Shown piece by piece: positions 16,557-26,004 of a stretch of 64,000 nt of DNA; the first letter of the stretch is position 1; each line of letters opens with the position of its first letter. The translations under genes were made by a program, and so were the position numbers. This stretch comes from Pseudoalteromonas viridis (lineage in GTDB: Bacteria; Pseudomonadota; Gammaproteobacteria; Enterobacterales; Alteromonadaceae). Where the stretch lies: NCBI RefSeq assembly GCF_017742995.1, contig NZ_CP072425.1, forward strand, positions 2,356,001 to 2,420,000, given 5' to 3'. The notes under the pieces are model-generated. The model did not search any database. It saw nothing but the letters and a program-made list of their open reading frames with translations, and had not been told where the DNA came from.

Positions 16557-17051
16557 TTAGTGATGCAAATTAACCAGCAGTTTTTTTAGCAGGTTTGCCA
16601 GCTGCTGCTGTTCTGCCTCCTCTAGTGGGGACAGTAAATCACTGCCTTTAGCCACATGTTCACAGATCACTTCATCAATCAGTTGCAGGCCCTGTTCAGT
16701 CAAGGAGACCATTACGCCCCGGCGATCATTGGGGTCTGGGCTACGTTTAACCAGATCTTTCGCTTCAAGTTTATCAATGCGGTTGGTCATAGAGCCGGAA
16801 GTCAGCATTAATGTCTGTAACAACTGGTTTGGCGTTAATGTATATGGCTTGCCTGAACGACGCAGCGTTGCCAGAACGTCGAACTCACCGCCGTTAAGGC
16901 CAAACCGGCTGAATACACCATTCAACTCTTTACTGAATACCGCACTCGTTCTGACCAGGCGGCCCATTACGGCCATAGGCGAGGGGTCGATGTCGGGTCT
17001 TTCTTTTTCCCATTGAGCAATGACCGTATCTACCAAATCCTCTTTTTGCAT
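16557..17051 (-). CDS. MarR-family transcriptional regulator
   Basis: A 164-residue winged-helix regulator. The HTH region is LTPNQLLQTLMLTSGSMTNRIDKLEAK (about 93-119) and the wing is DPNDRRGVMVSLTEQG. It is divergent from an RND efflux operon, whose promoter holds a perfect palindrome (17395-17410). That fits local repression with release by a small aromatic or oxidant. The same promoter/operator occurs upstream of a reductase-exporter operon at 49714-49731, which suggests a second target. Confidence 0.9.
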   Translation of the reverse strand: MQKEDLVDTVIAQWEKERPDIDPSPMAVMGRLVRTSAVFSKELNGVFSRFGLNGGEFDVLATLRRSGKPYTLTPNQLLQTLMLTSGSMTNRIDKLEAKDLVKRSPDPNDRRGVMVSLTEQGLQLIDEVICEHVAKGSDLLSPLEEAEQQQLANLLKKLLVNLHH

Positions 17052-17371
17052 AACAATGACTTCTCTGTTTTCTTTGATGGCTTAACGATACTGCATAATA
17101 AATTTGAAGAAAAGAGTTGTATCGTCAAATATCTTCAAGAGAAGTATGTGATGATTAAGATAAATTTGTCTCCGCATGGGGCTTATGCCGCATAGCACAA
17201 CAACTGGATCTTTGACGGCTGACAAACAGCTGAGGCAAAGGCGTGTCGTCTTCTTTTTATACCGAAGGCATGCCGTGCACAGATTGGTTCTTGTCAGCAG
17301 TGTGGCGGTTATCTGGCTGTGGTATACGCAAATCAGAAACAGCGCAGCAGTTGAAAAGGACAACAAAGGCA

Positions 17372-17411
17372 TTGACAAAATTTTTTGGATATATATCTTT
17401 ATATAAAGATT
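17372..17411 (+). promoter_or_regulatory. promoter with MarR-type operator for the RND operon
   Basis: TTGACA at 17372-17377, 16 bases, then TATCTT at 17394-17399 as -10. The perfect palindrome ATCTTTATATAAAGAT (17395-17410) covers the -10, where a repressor would block RNA polymerase. A weaker half-match (TATCTTCAAGAGAAGTA) lies near 17130 in front of marR itself. The rest of the 440-bp gap shows nothing else. Confidence 0.65.
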
Positions 17412-17494
17412 CTTTAGTTGATATGTCTTTTTGTGAAGCTTGATTCAGGTGCAGTCTTTGGGCTGCACCAAGGTAAAGGAATAAGGAGAAAGTC

Positions 17495-18616
17495 GTGAAT
17501 ATTAAACCCTGGATTTCAACAGCGAGTGTTGTTGCCACTTTGGTGGTAGGCAGTATTGCCCTTAAAGAGCGCATGATCGAAGCACGTAATACCGAGTTTT
17601 CAGAGCAGGCCGCCACGGTAGAAGCAATGCGCGTAGAGACGGTGCCGTATCAGTCATACATAGATATCAGTGGCGTGATTAAAGCGCCACAGACCATTAA
17701 TCTGGTGAATGAAGTTGCGGGCAAAATTACCCAGCTGCATTTTAAATCGGGCGACTTAGTCAAAGCAGGTCAGCCGCTGTTAGAGATTGATCATGCAGAA
17801 GAGCTGGCACAACTGGCCGCGGCCAGGGCGCGCGTCACGCAGCAGGAAAGTACACTGGTTCGCTATCGCAACCTGCACGAGCGCAAAAAATTCAGCGACC
17901 AGCAGCTGGAAGAAGCCATCACACAACTGGCAGAGTACTGTGCACAAGTTGACTTACTCACTGCTCGCATCGAGAAAAAAATCATTAAGGCACCATTTAC
18001 CGCCCGGGTTGGCATTCACGATCTTCAGGTTGGGCAATATCTGGCAGCGAATACTGTACTGACCAACATGGTTGGATTGCAGGCGCACATGTGGGTTGAT
18101 TTCTCGGTACCACAAACGTATCAGGCACTGGCAATCAATACCCCGATCCGTGTCTCTGTTGTGGGTGACAAGGCTGCCCCACAAGTCGCGTATATTGAAT
18201 CGGTAGAGCCAGGTATGACAGCAGCGTCCAGACAGCTTAAATATCGGGCCCGTATTGAGCGCACGGAGCAGCTGAGAGCAAACCAGTTGGTCAAGATCAG
18301 TCTGCCTGTTGGCGCACATCAGCAAGTGATTGCCGTCCCTTATCTGGCCATCGTTAAAGACCAACTGGGCGACTATGTTTACCTGCTGGAAAAGGACGAG
18401 CAGGGCACACTCAGAGCAACGCGCCAGCAGGTTGAGCTGGGCGAGCGCCTGGGCGATAGGGTGATGATCACCGATGGCCTGGAGGAAGACCGGCTGATTG
18501 CAAGCAGCGGGGCTTTTAAACTGCGCAGTGGTCTGAAGACCTTTGTCTCTGAACCTCAGCAATCACAGCAGGCAGTGGCGATGGAAGATACTCGCAAAGA
18601 AGGAGTTTCGCTATGA
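17495..18616 (+). CDS. RND efflux periplasmic adaptor
   Basis: A 373-residue membrane-fusion protein with an N-terminal membrane anchor (about 5-23). A lipoyl/barrel-sandwich half (GVIKAPQTINLVNEVAGKI near 61-79) and a short alpha hairpin (about 100-150) follow. After these come the second lipoyl half and beta-barrel. It links the inner-membrane pump to an outer-membrane channel. GTG 17495 has AAGGAG eight bases upstream. It overlaps the permease gene by 4 bases. No outer-membrane factor gene is present, so a shared TolC is likely. Confidence 0.9.
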   Translation: MNIKPWISTASVVATLVVGSIALKERMIEARNTEFSEQAATVEAMRVETVPYQSYIDISGVIKAPQTINLVNEVAGKITQLHFKSGDLVKAGQPLLEIDHAEELAQLAAARARVTQQESTLVRYRNLHERKKFSDQQLEEAITQLAEYCAQVDLLTARIEKKIIKAPFTARVGIHDLQVGQYLAANTVLTNMVGLQAHMWVDFSVPQTYQALAINTPIRVSVVGDKAAPQVAYIESVEPGMTAASRQLKYRARIERTEQLRANQLVKISLPVGAHQQVIAVPYLAIVKDQLGDYVYLLEKDEQGTLRATRQQVELGERLGDRVMITDGLEEDRLIASSGAFKLRSGLKTFVSEPQQSQQAVAMEDTRKEGVSL

Positions 18617-21600
18617 AAAATGCAGCCCACTTTATGGATAGATTTGTCACTATGCCGGTGCTGGCCGTGGTGTTATCCGCCATGATCTGCATCGGCGGGC
18701 TGTGGTCCGTATTGAAGATCACAGTGCTGCAATTTCCCAAGATTGAAAGTTCGTCTTTGGTGGTATCGACCACTTATATCGGCGCTTCGGCTGATACAGT
18801 CAAAGGCTTTGTGACTGAACCCATAGAGCGTGTAACAGCCACTGTTCCTGGCATTGACTATGTGGAATCGACCACAACGGCTGGGGTCAGCACTGTGACT
18901 GCGTACCTTAACCTGAATGAAGACAGCTCCAAGGCGCTGGCGGAGCTGACTGCCCGGCTGGGTCAGGTCAGCTACATGTTGCCGTCAGAATCCGAAGATC
19001 CGGTTGTGACTGTACAGCGCGCTGACAGACCTCATGCCTTGTTCTATCTGAATATTGAAAATGAAGGCGTGTCGCTTATTCAGCTAACGGATTACTTATC
19101 ACGTCAGGTTACACCAGTGCTTAATGGCATTGAGGGTGTACAACGGGTCGCGATAGAAGGTAGCCGTACCCCGGCGCTGCGAGTTGACCTGGACTCAGCG
19201 AAACTGGATGCGTTTGGCCTGAGTGCCGACGAAGTGTACAGCGCACTGGCTGCAAACAACACGATTGCCACCCTGGGCTTTACCGAGACCAGTAAGCAGC
19301 GCATTGACCTGGTCGCCAACACCCAGCTGAAAGACTTAAATGAATTCAAGCGTCTGGTGATCAGACAGGCAAACAACGAAACCATTTACCTGCGCGATAT
19401 TGCCACGGTCAGGCTGGGTTCTGAGCAGCCCACCATCAGTGCCCGTTTAAGCCAGCAAGACACCGTGTATATCTCGGTCTGGCCGCTGCCTGGTGCGAAC
19501 GAAATTGCCATTGGTGATGCCTTATACGCGATGACCGATGAAATCAATCAAACACTGCCTGATGGCATCCGTATAAACTATGCCTACGACGGCACCTTAT
19601 ATATGCGTGATGCACTGAACGAAATTTTCAAGACGCTGGTTGAAACCGTTGTATTGGTTGGCGCTGTGGTGCTGTTCATGATGGGCTCATTCAGAAGTGC
19701 CGCTGTACCGCTGGTGACCATTCCAATTTCCATTCTGGGTGCGGTTGCTGCCATGTATGTGGTCGGTTTCTCAATGAACCTGCTGACGGTGCTGGCCATA
19801 GTGCTATCTGTTGGCCTGGTGGTGGACGATGCCATAGTGGTGGTCGAAAACGTCTCGCGGTACATTCGTGAAGGTAAGCCTAAGTTACAGGCTGCACTGC
19901 AAAGCTCAAGGCAACTGTTTGTGCCCATTGTGTCGATGACGTTGACACTGGCGATGGTTTATCTGCCAATTGGTTTCCTGTCCGGACTGACCGGCGTGTT
20001 ATTTAAAGAGTTTGCCTTTACACTGGCAATTGCCGTAGTGATTTCCGGGTTTGTTGCTGTGACCTTGTCGCCCATCATGAGTGCGTATGTGACGCCGCCG
20101 GGGGGTAAAGAAACTAAGCTGACACGCAAAGTAAATAGTGGATTTGACTGGTTACGTAAAAAGTATAAAACCGCACTGAGTGCCTCGTTGAACTGGCGCA
20201 ATCAAATTCTGTTGGGCGCCATGGTATTAAGCCTGATGGTTGTGCCGTTTTTCATCGGCTCGAAAAAAGAGCTAGCCCCGGTTGAAGATCAAAGCCAGAT
20301 ATACGTACTGGTAAAGTCTCCGCCTGAGTCATCACTGACTTATAACGAAGACAACATGCATGGTGTGGTTGACTCTTTACTGGCTATGCCGGGCACCACG
20401 CAGATGTGGCAAAACATCTTCACTAATAGCGCATTTGGTGGGGTGGAATTCATTAGCGCATCCAAGCGTGACTATACCACAATGTCATTGATCCCTGAGG
20501 TGTATGGTCGCCTGGCGCAATTACCGGGTATCAACCCGCTGCCTATTCTGCCTTCGCCTTTACCTACAGCGGGCCAGTTTGATGTGGAAATGGTGGTAAA
20601 ATCCTCAGCCAGTTACGAAGAAATGAAACAGTATGCCGATCAGCTGATAGGCAGAGCGTTTGGCAGTGGCCACTTCCTGTATGCCGACACGGACCTGAAA
20701 ATTGATTTGCCACAAATTGAGGTAACCCTGAAGCGTGAACAAATCGCCGATTTAGGGATGGACCTGGCCCATGTCAGTCGTCAGCTGGGTATTTTGCTGT
20801 CTAACAACTATGTGAACCGTTTTGATGCCAGAGGTAAGGCCTACCAGGTTATCCCTGTGGTCGACAGCCAGATCAAAACGGATCCGTCGAAATTACTGAG
20901 CCTGCAAATCAAAGCGCACAACGGAACTCGGGTTCCTTTGTCTGCCATTGCTGAAATCAACTGGACCACAGTGCCGCGTCAGCTGAGCAGTTTTGGTCAG
21001 CAAAATGCGTTTCGTATCTTCGGTGGTGTGCTGCCAAGCTCAACCAAAGAAGCGGCACTAACGGCGCTGGAGGAAGCGGCCAAAGAAGTACTGCCTCCTT
21101 CTTACATGATTGATTATGCAGGTGAATCAAGACAGATCAGACAGCAAGGCAACAGTTTGCTGGGTGTCATGGCCGTGTCTTTGGTGATTGTTTATCTGCT
21201 ACTGAGTATTCAGTTCAACAGTTTCAGAGATCCGCTGGTGGTCTTGCTGGGCAGCGTACCACTGGCCATGATGGGCGCACTGGCACTGTCTTACTTTGAG
21301 CTGACCACGATGAATATTTACTCGCAGATTGGTTTAATTACTTTGATAGGCCTGATTGCGAAAAACGGTATCTTGATTGTGGAGTTTGCCAATCATTTAC
21401 AAGAGGAAGGGCGCAATAAGCTGGATGCTGTGGTTGAATCAGCAGCCACCCGGTTACGTCCTATCCTGATGACCACCGCAGCAACCGTGTTGGGCCACTT
21501 CCCACTGATGCTGGTAACCGGCGCAGGTGCAGAGGCACGCAACAGTATCGGCATCATCCTGGTTGCAGGCATGATGGTAGGCACCTTATTTACCTTATTC

Positions 21601-21702
21601 GTATTACCGGCTTTCTACGTAAAACTTGCGACGCGTCGTGAGGCACGTAAGGCTCAAACCCAGGAGACTGTGAATGCAACGCCAACGCTTGCAATGAGCT
21701 AA
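18613..21702 (+). CDS. RND efflux permease (HAE-1/AcrB superfamily)
   Basis: A 1029-residue inner-membrane proton-driven pump. It has the usual two-fold layout: TM1 near 15-35, a large periplasmic loop, TM2-7 from about 335, a second loop and TM8-12 from about 850. The proton-relay motif SVGLVVDDAIVVVEN (about 397-411) supplies the conserved Asp pair, and LIGLIAKNGILIVEFA (about 911-926) the second-half Lys. Together with the adaptor it forms a MarR-controlled operon. Its 3' end and terminator recur as a 219-bp copy 3 kb downstream. Confidence 0.93.
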   Translation: MKNAAHFMDRFVTMPVLAVVLSAMICIGGLWSVLKITVLQFPKIESSSLVVSTTYIGASADTVKGFVTEPIERVTATVPGIDYVESTTTAGVSTVTAYLNLNEDSSKALAELTARLGQVSYMLPSESEDPVVTVQRADRPHALFYLNIENEGVSLIQLTDYLSRQVTPVLNGIEGVQRVAIEGSRTPALRVDLDSAKLDAFGLSADEVYSALAANNTIATLGFTETSKQRIDLVANTQLKDLNEFKRLVIRQANNETIYLRDIATVRLGSEQPTISARLSQQDTVYISVWPLPGANEIAIGDALYAMTDEINQTLPDGIRINYAYDGTLYMRDALNEIFKTLVETVVLVGAVVLFMMGSFRSAAVPLVTIPISILGAVAAMYVVGFSMNLLTVLAIVLSVGLVVDDAIVVVENVSRYIREGKPKLQAALQSSRQLFVPIVSMTLTLAMVYLPIGFLSGLTGVLFKEFAFTLAIAVVISGFVAVTLSPIMSAYVTPPGGKETKLTRKVNSGFDWLRKKYKTALSASLNWRNQILLGAMVLSLMVVPFFIGSKKELAPVEDQSQIYVLVKSPPESSLTYNEDNMHGVVDSLLAMPGTTQMWQNIFTNSAFGGVEFISASKRDYTTMSLIPEVYGRLAQLPGINPLPILPSPLPTAGQFDVEMVVKSSASYEEMKQYADQLIGRAFGSGHFLYADTDLKIDLPQIEVTLKREQIADLGMDLAHVSRQLGILLSNNYVNRFDARGKAYQVIPVVDSQIKTDPSKLLSLQIKAHNGTRVPLSAIAEINWTTVPRQLSSFGQQNAFRIFGGVLPSSTKEAALTALEEAAKEVLPPSYMIDYAGESRQIRQQGNSLLGVMAVSLVIVYLLLSIQFNSFRDPLVVLLGSVPLAMMGALALSYFELTTMNIYSQIGLITLIGLIAKNGILIVEFANHLQEEGRNKLDAVVESAATRLRPILMTTAATVLGHFPLMLVTGAGAEARNSIGIILVAGMMVGTLFTLFVLPAFYVKLATRREARKAQTQETVNATPTLAMS

Positions 21703-21879
21703 TAAGTAAACTGTTTAATATGCCGCAGAATTCGGGCTTCTAAGGCCCTAAGTCGCAGCAAAGCGCCAGCTTCACCTGGCGCTTTTTTACGTTGGCTGAT
21801 AATACAAAAATTTGTTCAGGGGCAATCAAAACTGACAAACCAACCCTTCATCCCGGACGTATGCGAGCCGGGATCTACT
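21661..21879 (+). repeat. 219-bp repeat, original copy (RND 3' end plus terminator)
   Basis: From CAGGAGACTGTGAATGC in the last codons of the permease, through its terminator, to the first REP palindrome. The same sequence recurs at 24621-24838 with a few changes. Confidence 0.85.
21761..21787 (+). terminator. terminator of the RND operon
   Basis: AAGCGCCAG and CTGGCGCTT form a 9-bp stem with a short loop followed by TTTTT. A second copy with a shorter loop is part of the duplicated segment at 24720-24746. Confidence 0.85.
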
Positions 21880-22062
21880 AAAACACCATGCAGTAGTTCC
21901 GCAATGAAGACAAACCTGACCAACAGCTCCGTCATCCCGGACGCGTGCGAGCCGGGATCTACTTAGATACCACGCAGTAGTTCCGCAATGAAGACAAACC
22001 TAACAAACCACTCCGTCATCCCGGACGCGTGAGAGCCGGGATCTACTTAAGTTCTACTCAGA
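21848..22062. repeat. REP-type palindrome array 1 (three units)
   Basis: Three units of about 84 bp with arms ATCCCGG and CCGGGAT around an 11-base centre (21850, 21934, 22018), joined by a conserved spacer containing GCAATGAAGACAAACC. Apparent reading frames in such arrays are by-products of the period. Confidence 0.85.
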
Positions 22063-22094
22063 AGCAAACCTATTAGAAGGTGAGACAAACCGAA

Positions 22095-22420
22095 CGGCAT
22101 AGCGACCCGATTTACTTGCCTGGCAAATGAATATGGGGGGAATGACTCTGCCAATGCAATATGCAAGGGGGAGTAAGTCATGTAGTGTTGAAATCACAAC
22201 TCCTTGCCAAATAGGATAAAAGTGGGTCTAATAATGCGCACAAATAACGTTGTTCAGGCAGGGAATGAGTCAGTTTGTAACGGTTTAAACCATAAACGGT
22301 TCAAAACAAAAGTCTCTCATCAAAAGCAATTCCCATCGCATAAACCATACCAACCGGATACGGCGTACAGGTAGCGGTCTAGTTCAACAAGCGATTATGC
22401 GTACGCATGAATACTAAAGC
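22095..22420. repeat. 330-bp conserved block ending at an attC site, copy 1
   Basis: Non-coding block starting near ATAGCGACCCGA and ending at the integron core at 22421. A second copy occupies 40352-40691. It includes GGGTCTAATAATGCGC and CAGGCAGGGAATGAGTCAG in both. It is probably the tail of a lost or non-coding cassette; see the attC entry that ends it. Confidence 0.7.
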
Positions 22421-22427
22421 GTTAGAA
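22381..22427 (+). other. attC recombination site (integron)
   Basis: R'' box AGTTCAACAAGCG, a palindromic centre TGCGTACGCA, and R' core GCGTTAGAA with the crossover after G22421. The R'' box complements a cassette start GTTGAACT, which is found at 43851. A second copy of this site is at 40645-40698. Confidence 0.65.
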
Positions 22428-22457
22428 AGACAATTAAAGTTAAAGAGTGGAGTTTCA

Positions 22458-23036
22458 GTGAAGGGAAAAATAAAGTTTTTTTCTAGAGAAAAGGGTTTTG
22501 GTTTTGTTGTTGCCGATAATGGAACAGAGCATTTCCTCGGAGTAAGGGAGGTCGTTGGTGCAGATTTACCGAACAATGGAGATTTAGTAGAGTTTGAATC
22601 ACGTAACGGAAAGAAAGGGCCATATGCAGCGAAGCTAAAAATAATTAAGTCATCAGAAAACTCAGAACGACGAGATGACAGGGTGGTTTGCCCTTCGTGT
22701 CAGAAAAAAGTATTTCCCAAGCTGATACATGATCGAGGTGCATTTGGTGACCCCAAGCCTCGAAAGTCGTTGTGTCCTTTATGTGGTGCTACTGTAAAGG
22801 ATTTTTCAGGTTGTTTCATTGCTACGTCGGTTTATGGTGACTTTGATGCTCCTGAAGTATTGTTTTATAGACATTACAGAGACAATGTACTTAAAACCAA
22901 TTTCTTAGGTAGAGTACTTATTAAATTGTACTATCAAGTGTCCCCATCGATTGTAGTTCTTCTTGAAAAATCACCTCGAATATCTCATATGGTAAAAAAG
23001 CAACTTGATAAGGCGGTGCGTAAAGAGTCCTTCTAA
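22458..23036 (+). CDS. cold-shock domain, zinc-ribbon, CFI-box protein (cassette gene)
   Basis: A 192-residue protein. A cold-shock domain covers about residues 1-60 (GKIKFFSREKGFGFVVA). A zinc ribbon spans about 75-113, with CPSC and CPLC. The C-terminal CFI-box segment from about 120 (CFIATSVYGD, YRDNVL, YYQVSPS) is known from many bacterial proteins but has no assigned function. GTG 22458 is chosen as start, with GGAG at a good distance; the in-frame ATG 22407 lies before the cassette boundary at 22421 and recurs at 40678 where it starts no related gene. The tail TCCTTCTAATAA matches the R'' expected for this cassette. RNA binding is inferred. Confidence 0.78.
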   Translation: MKGKIKFFSREKGFGFVVADNGTEHFLGVREVVGADLPNNGDLVEFESRNGKKGPYAAKLKIIKSSENSERRDDRVVCPSCQKKVFPKLIHDRGAFGDPKPRKSLCPLCGATVKDFSGCFIATSVYGDFDAPEVLFYRHYRDNVLKTNFLGRVLIKLYYQVSPSIVVLLEKSPRISHMVKKQLDKAVRKESF

Positions 23037-23561
23037 TAAAATAAACAATTAAGAAGAACAATTAAGAAAGAGAACAATTAAGAAAGACACCCTTCCTTAT
23101 TTGTTCTGAAAAAATAGGTGGACACCCAAAAATAGGTGGACACCCAGTCTTATCTGTTCCTGTTTCAGTTTCATAGACAATGAATACAAGCGCTACTGCA
23201 AATAAAGAAGCGAAAAGTTTCAGAGATCGGGCTTTACGGATGAGTATTTTCAGTCGAAGCAGTCGTTATTTGATATTTTTGGCACGGTTAAGCGCTGCCA
23301 GAGATAGACAGTCATCACTGACCCCAAGGAAAATGCAATACTAACCAAAAATTAAGAAAGACACCCTGCCTTATTTGTTCTTATTGCGGGTCCATAAAAA
23401 ATGAATACAAGCGCTACTGCAAATAAAGAAGCGAAAAGTTTCAGAGATCGGGCTTTACGGATGAGCATTTTCGGTCGAAGCAGTAGTTACTTGATATTTT
23501 TGGCACGGTTAAGCGCTGCCAGAGATAGACAGTCATCACTGACCCCAGGGAAAATGCAATA
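23037..23561. repeat. repeat patch inserted in the cassette's attC
   Basis: After R'' (CTTCTAATAA) the attC breaks off. AATTAAGAA-type repeats follow, then two copies of AATAGGTGGACACCC at 23115-23145 and two 167-bp direct repeats (23180-23346 and 23401-23567) that differ at a few bases. The second runs into the end of the transposase gene. No gene is seen. Confidence 0.75.
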
Positions 23562-24533
23562 CTAACCTAATAAGCGCTCACAATTAGTGAGGTTAGGACG
23601 TCGCTTTTTTTGCAGGTGTCCACAAAACTGAGTCAAGACATGGCGCCTGCCGACTGCGCCGTGGAACATTTTGGTAAATCGTGTGGTGAGTTTTAGCCAG
23701 TTTTCAGGCTCTATTTGCAATCTCGCGAGGATAGGCTGGGTATCGCAGATGTGGCCTCGCTTATCTGCTCGAATGCATCGGCCTGTTAGCTCAACCAGTT
23801 CAATGTAGTATTCAAGCTCAAAGGGTAAACCTTTGGGCATGTTTTGCCTGGGGTTGCCAGCAAAGCGCAGTAGGCTTTTTGGCTGTTTGCCGTGCTGTAC
23901 GTGTTCAATGCGTTTTTTAATGCTGGTGAATTCAGAGGTTTCTGGTGTGGCGGCCATTTTGGCCCGGATAGGGTTGAGGTCAACGTAGGCCATGCAAGCG
24001 GCCAGCGCGGCTTCATCGAGTAATGCCTGGGACTTAAACCTACCTTCCCAGAATCGGCCTTTGCAGCCATCTTCTTTGTTCGCACGACGAGCAATGTCTT
24101 CATTCAGTACGCGCATAAACCAGCTAATGCTCGCCAGCCGTTCGCGATATTTGTCGATAATATCGTCGAGCATAATGCGTTCGGACGGAGTGAGTTCGTT
24201 ACCTTCCACGAATTTGTGTGTTAGCCAGTTTCCTTTAAACAGTTTATGCCAGCGTATGACGATGGCTTTGTCATGCAATCGATTGGCTTTTTTATCGTCC
24301 ACATACAAAACGACGTGAGTATGATTGCTCATCACAGCGTAAGCGCAAATATCAATGCAGAAAATATTTGCCAGCAGAAGTAATTTTTCTGCAACCCATT
24401 CACGACGATGTTCATAAGATTGGCCTGTTAACGGATCTTCACCACATAAAAAGGCACGCCTTACACAGCGAGAGATACAATGATAGTATTTTGTGTCAAC
24501 TAAGCTGACCTGGCTTTTCCGTGCCGTTGGCAT
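23562..24533 (-). CDS. Y1 (REP-associated type) transposase
   Basis: A 323-residue protein of the Y1_Tnp/RAYT group. The metal-binding HUH-type motif is in MSNHTHVVLY (about 68-77) and the catalytic Tyr in AYVDLNPIRAK (about 180-190). A long C-terminal extension (about 200-323) is typical of marine Alteromonadales members. RAYT proteins cut and join REP-type hairpins. Three REP arrays lie within 12 kb, two of them flanking this gene. The last codons come from a 167-bp repeat, which suggests the 3' end was exchanged. It appears intact. Confidence 0.85.
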   Translation of the reverse strand: MPTARKSQVSLVDTKYYHCISRCVRRAFLCGEDPLTGQSYEHRREWVAEKLLLLANIFCIDICAYAVMSNHTHVVLYVDDKKANRLHDKAIVIRWHKLFKGNWLTHKFVEGNELTPSERIMLDDIIDKYRERLASISWFMRVLNEDIARRANKEDGCKGRFWEGRFKSQALLDEAALAACMAYVDLNPIRAKMAATPETSEFTSIKKRIEHVQHGKQPKSLLRFAGNPRQNMPKGLPFELEYYIELVELTGRCIRADKRGHICDTQPILARLQIEPENWLKLTTRFTKMFHGAVGRRHVLTQFCGHLQKKRRPNLTNCERLLG

Positions 24534-24620
24534 TTGCTTCGTCCTTATCCTTGGAGCAGATTAAAAGCATAGGTGGTGAAAGCATGACCGACAAATTTTG
24601 GAATGGGTGTCTTCTATTTG

Positions 24621-24838
24621 CAGGAGACTGTGAATGCAACGCCAACGTTTGCAATGAGCTAATCTGTACACCGTTTAATATGCCGCAGAATTCGGGCTTC
24701 TAAGGCCCTAAGTCGCAGCAAAGCGCCAGCATCCCTGGCGCTTTTTTGCGTTGGCTGATAATACAAAAATTTGTTCAGGGGCAATCAAAACTGACAAACC
24801 AACCCTTCATCCCGGACGTATGCGAACCGGGATCTACT
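24621..24838 (+). repeat. 219-bp repeat, second copy (RND permease 3' remnant)
   Basis: It repeats the last 14 codons of the RND permease, its terminator and the first REP unit. With the copy at 21661 it brackets the CFI-box cassette and transposase in direct orientation. Bases 24534-24620 before it hold the transposase leader with a GGGTGTC motif. Confidence 0.85.
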
Positions 24839-25695
24839 TGAACCCCCGCAGTAGTTCCGCAATGAAGACAAACCTAACAAACCACTCCGTCATCCTGGAC
24901 GCGTGTGAGCCGGGACCGACTTAGATATCACGCAATAGTTCCGCAATGAAGACAAACCTAAAAAGCCACTCCGTCATCCCGGACGCGTACGAGCCGGGTT
25001 CTACTTGAACCCCCGCACTAGTTCATCAATGAAGACAAACCTAACAAACAACTCCGTCATCCCGGACGCGTGCGAGCCGTGACCTGCTTAGATACCACGC
25101 AGTAGTTCCTCAATGAAGATTAACCTGACGAACCACTCAGTCATCCCGAACGCATGTGAGCCGGATCTACTCGATCACCACGCAGTATTTCTTTAAGGAA
25201 GGCAAACCTGACAAACAGCTCCGTCATCCCGAACGCGTGCGAGCCGGGATCTACTTAGATACCACGCAGTAGTTCCTCAATGAAGATTAACCTGACGAAC
25301 CACTCAGTCATCCCGGACGCGTGCGAGCCGGGATCTACTTGAACTCCCGCAGTAGTTCATCAATGAAGACAAGCCTGACAAACCACTCCGTCACCCCGGA
25401 CGCGTGCGAGCCGGGATCTACTTAAGCACCATGCAGTAGTTGTTCAACGAAGACCAATCCGACAAACCACTCCGTCACCCCGGACGCGTGCGAGCCGGGA
25501 TCTACTTAGATACCACGCAGTAGTTCCGCAATGAAGACAAACCCGACAAACAACTCAGTCATCCCGGACGCGTGCGAGCCGGGATCTACTTGAACACCAT
25601 GCTGTAGTTGTTCAATGAAGACCAACCCGACAAACCACTCCGTCATCCCGGACGCATGCGAGCCGGGATCTACTTGAACACCACGCAGCACCACC
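24808..25695. repeat. REP-type palindrome array 2 (eleven units)
   Basis: Eleven units with a period of about 83 bp. Consensus arms are ATCCCGG and CCGGGAT, centre ACGCGTGCGAG; several units carry compensating or single-arm changes. Spacers alternate between two forms (AGATACCACGCAGTAG and GAACACCATGCAGTAG), which suggests expansion by unequal recombination. No gene. Confidence 0.88.
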
Positions 25696-25751
25696 TGGTT
25701 ATAGATAACCCTTACAAACCATCTGCACTCAAAACGGTGGGTAACGCTACA

Positions 25752-25988
25752 TCTCGTTTAAGTAAAGTATCGATTTAAGTTAATTGGATTCAATGAGTTA
25801 GTGGTTTTACATAACGAGACTCCAAGTCTCGCTATGAACAAGGCTCGGTTTCAACAAAACCATTTTGGCTTGAGCTAGAAGAGCTGTGGTGGTAGGTTGT
25901 TGTTCTTATTATGAATAAAATAATTTAGCTGTGGATCTGTACGGTTTTAGGAACTGAGTTTAACCGGCATTCACGCTAATAAGCGTTA
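25752..25988. repeat. 237-bp block ending at an integron core, copy 1
   Basis: It runs from TCTCGTTTAAG to the core AAGCGTTA, with the hairpin CGAGACTCCAAGTCTCG near its start. A copy of equal length lies at 36773-37009. Both follow a REP array and both end exactly at a cassette start (crossover after G25985). It could be a leftover attI/leader or a long attC. Confidence 0.8.
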
Positions 25989-26004
25989 TGCAAAATAGGG
26001 AGTA

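Noticed and set aside
22407-22457. ATG start for the cold-shock/CFI-box gene
   Set aside because: This ATG lies upstream of the integron crossover point and belongs to the attC, as shown by the identical bases at 40678; GTG 22458 with GGAG is better.
25506-25694. Open frame on the minus strand with repeated GSHASGMTE-like peptide
   Set aside because: It is a product of the REP array period; the same peptide appears in every array and there is no ribosome site.
24808-25695. CRISPR array
   Set aside because: The period is about 84 bp with conserved spacers, internal palindromes and no cas genes; this is a REP array.
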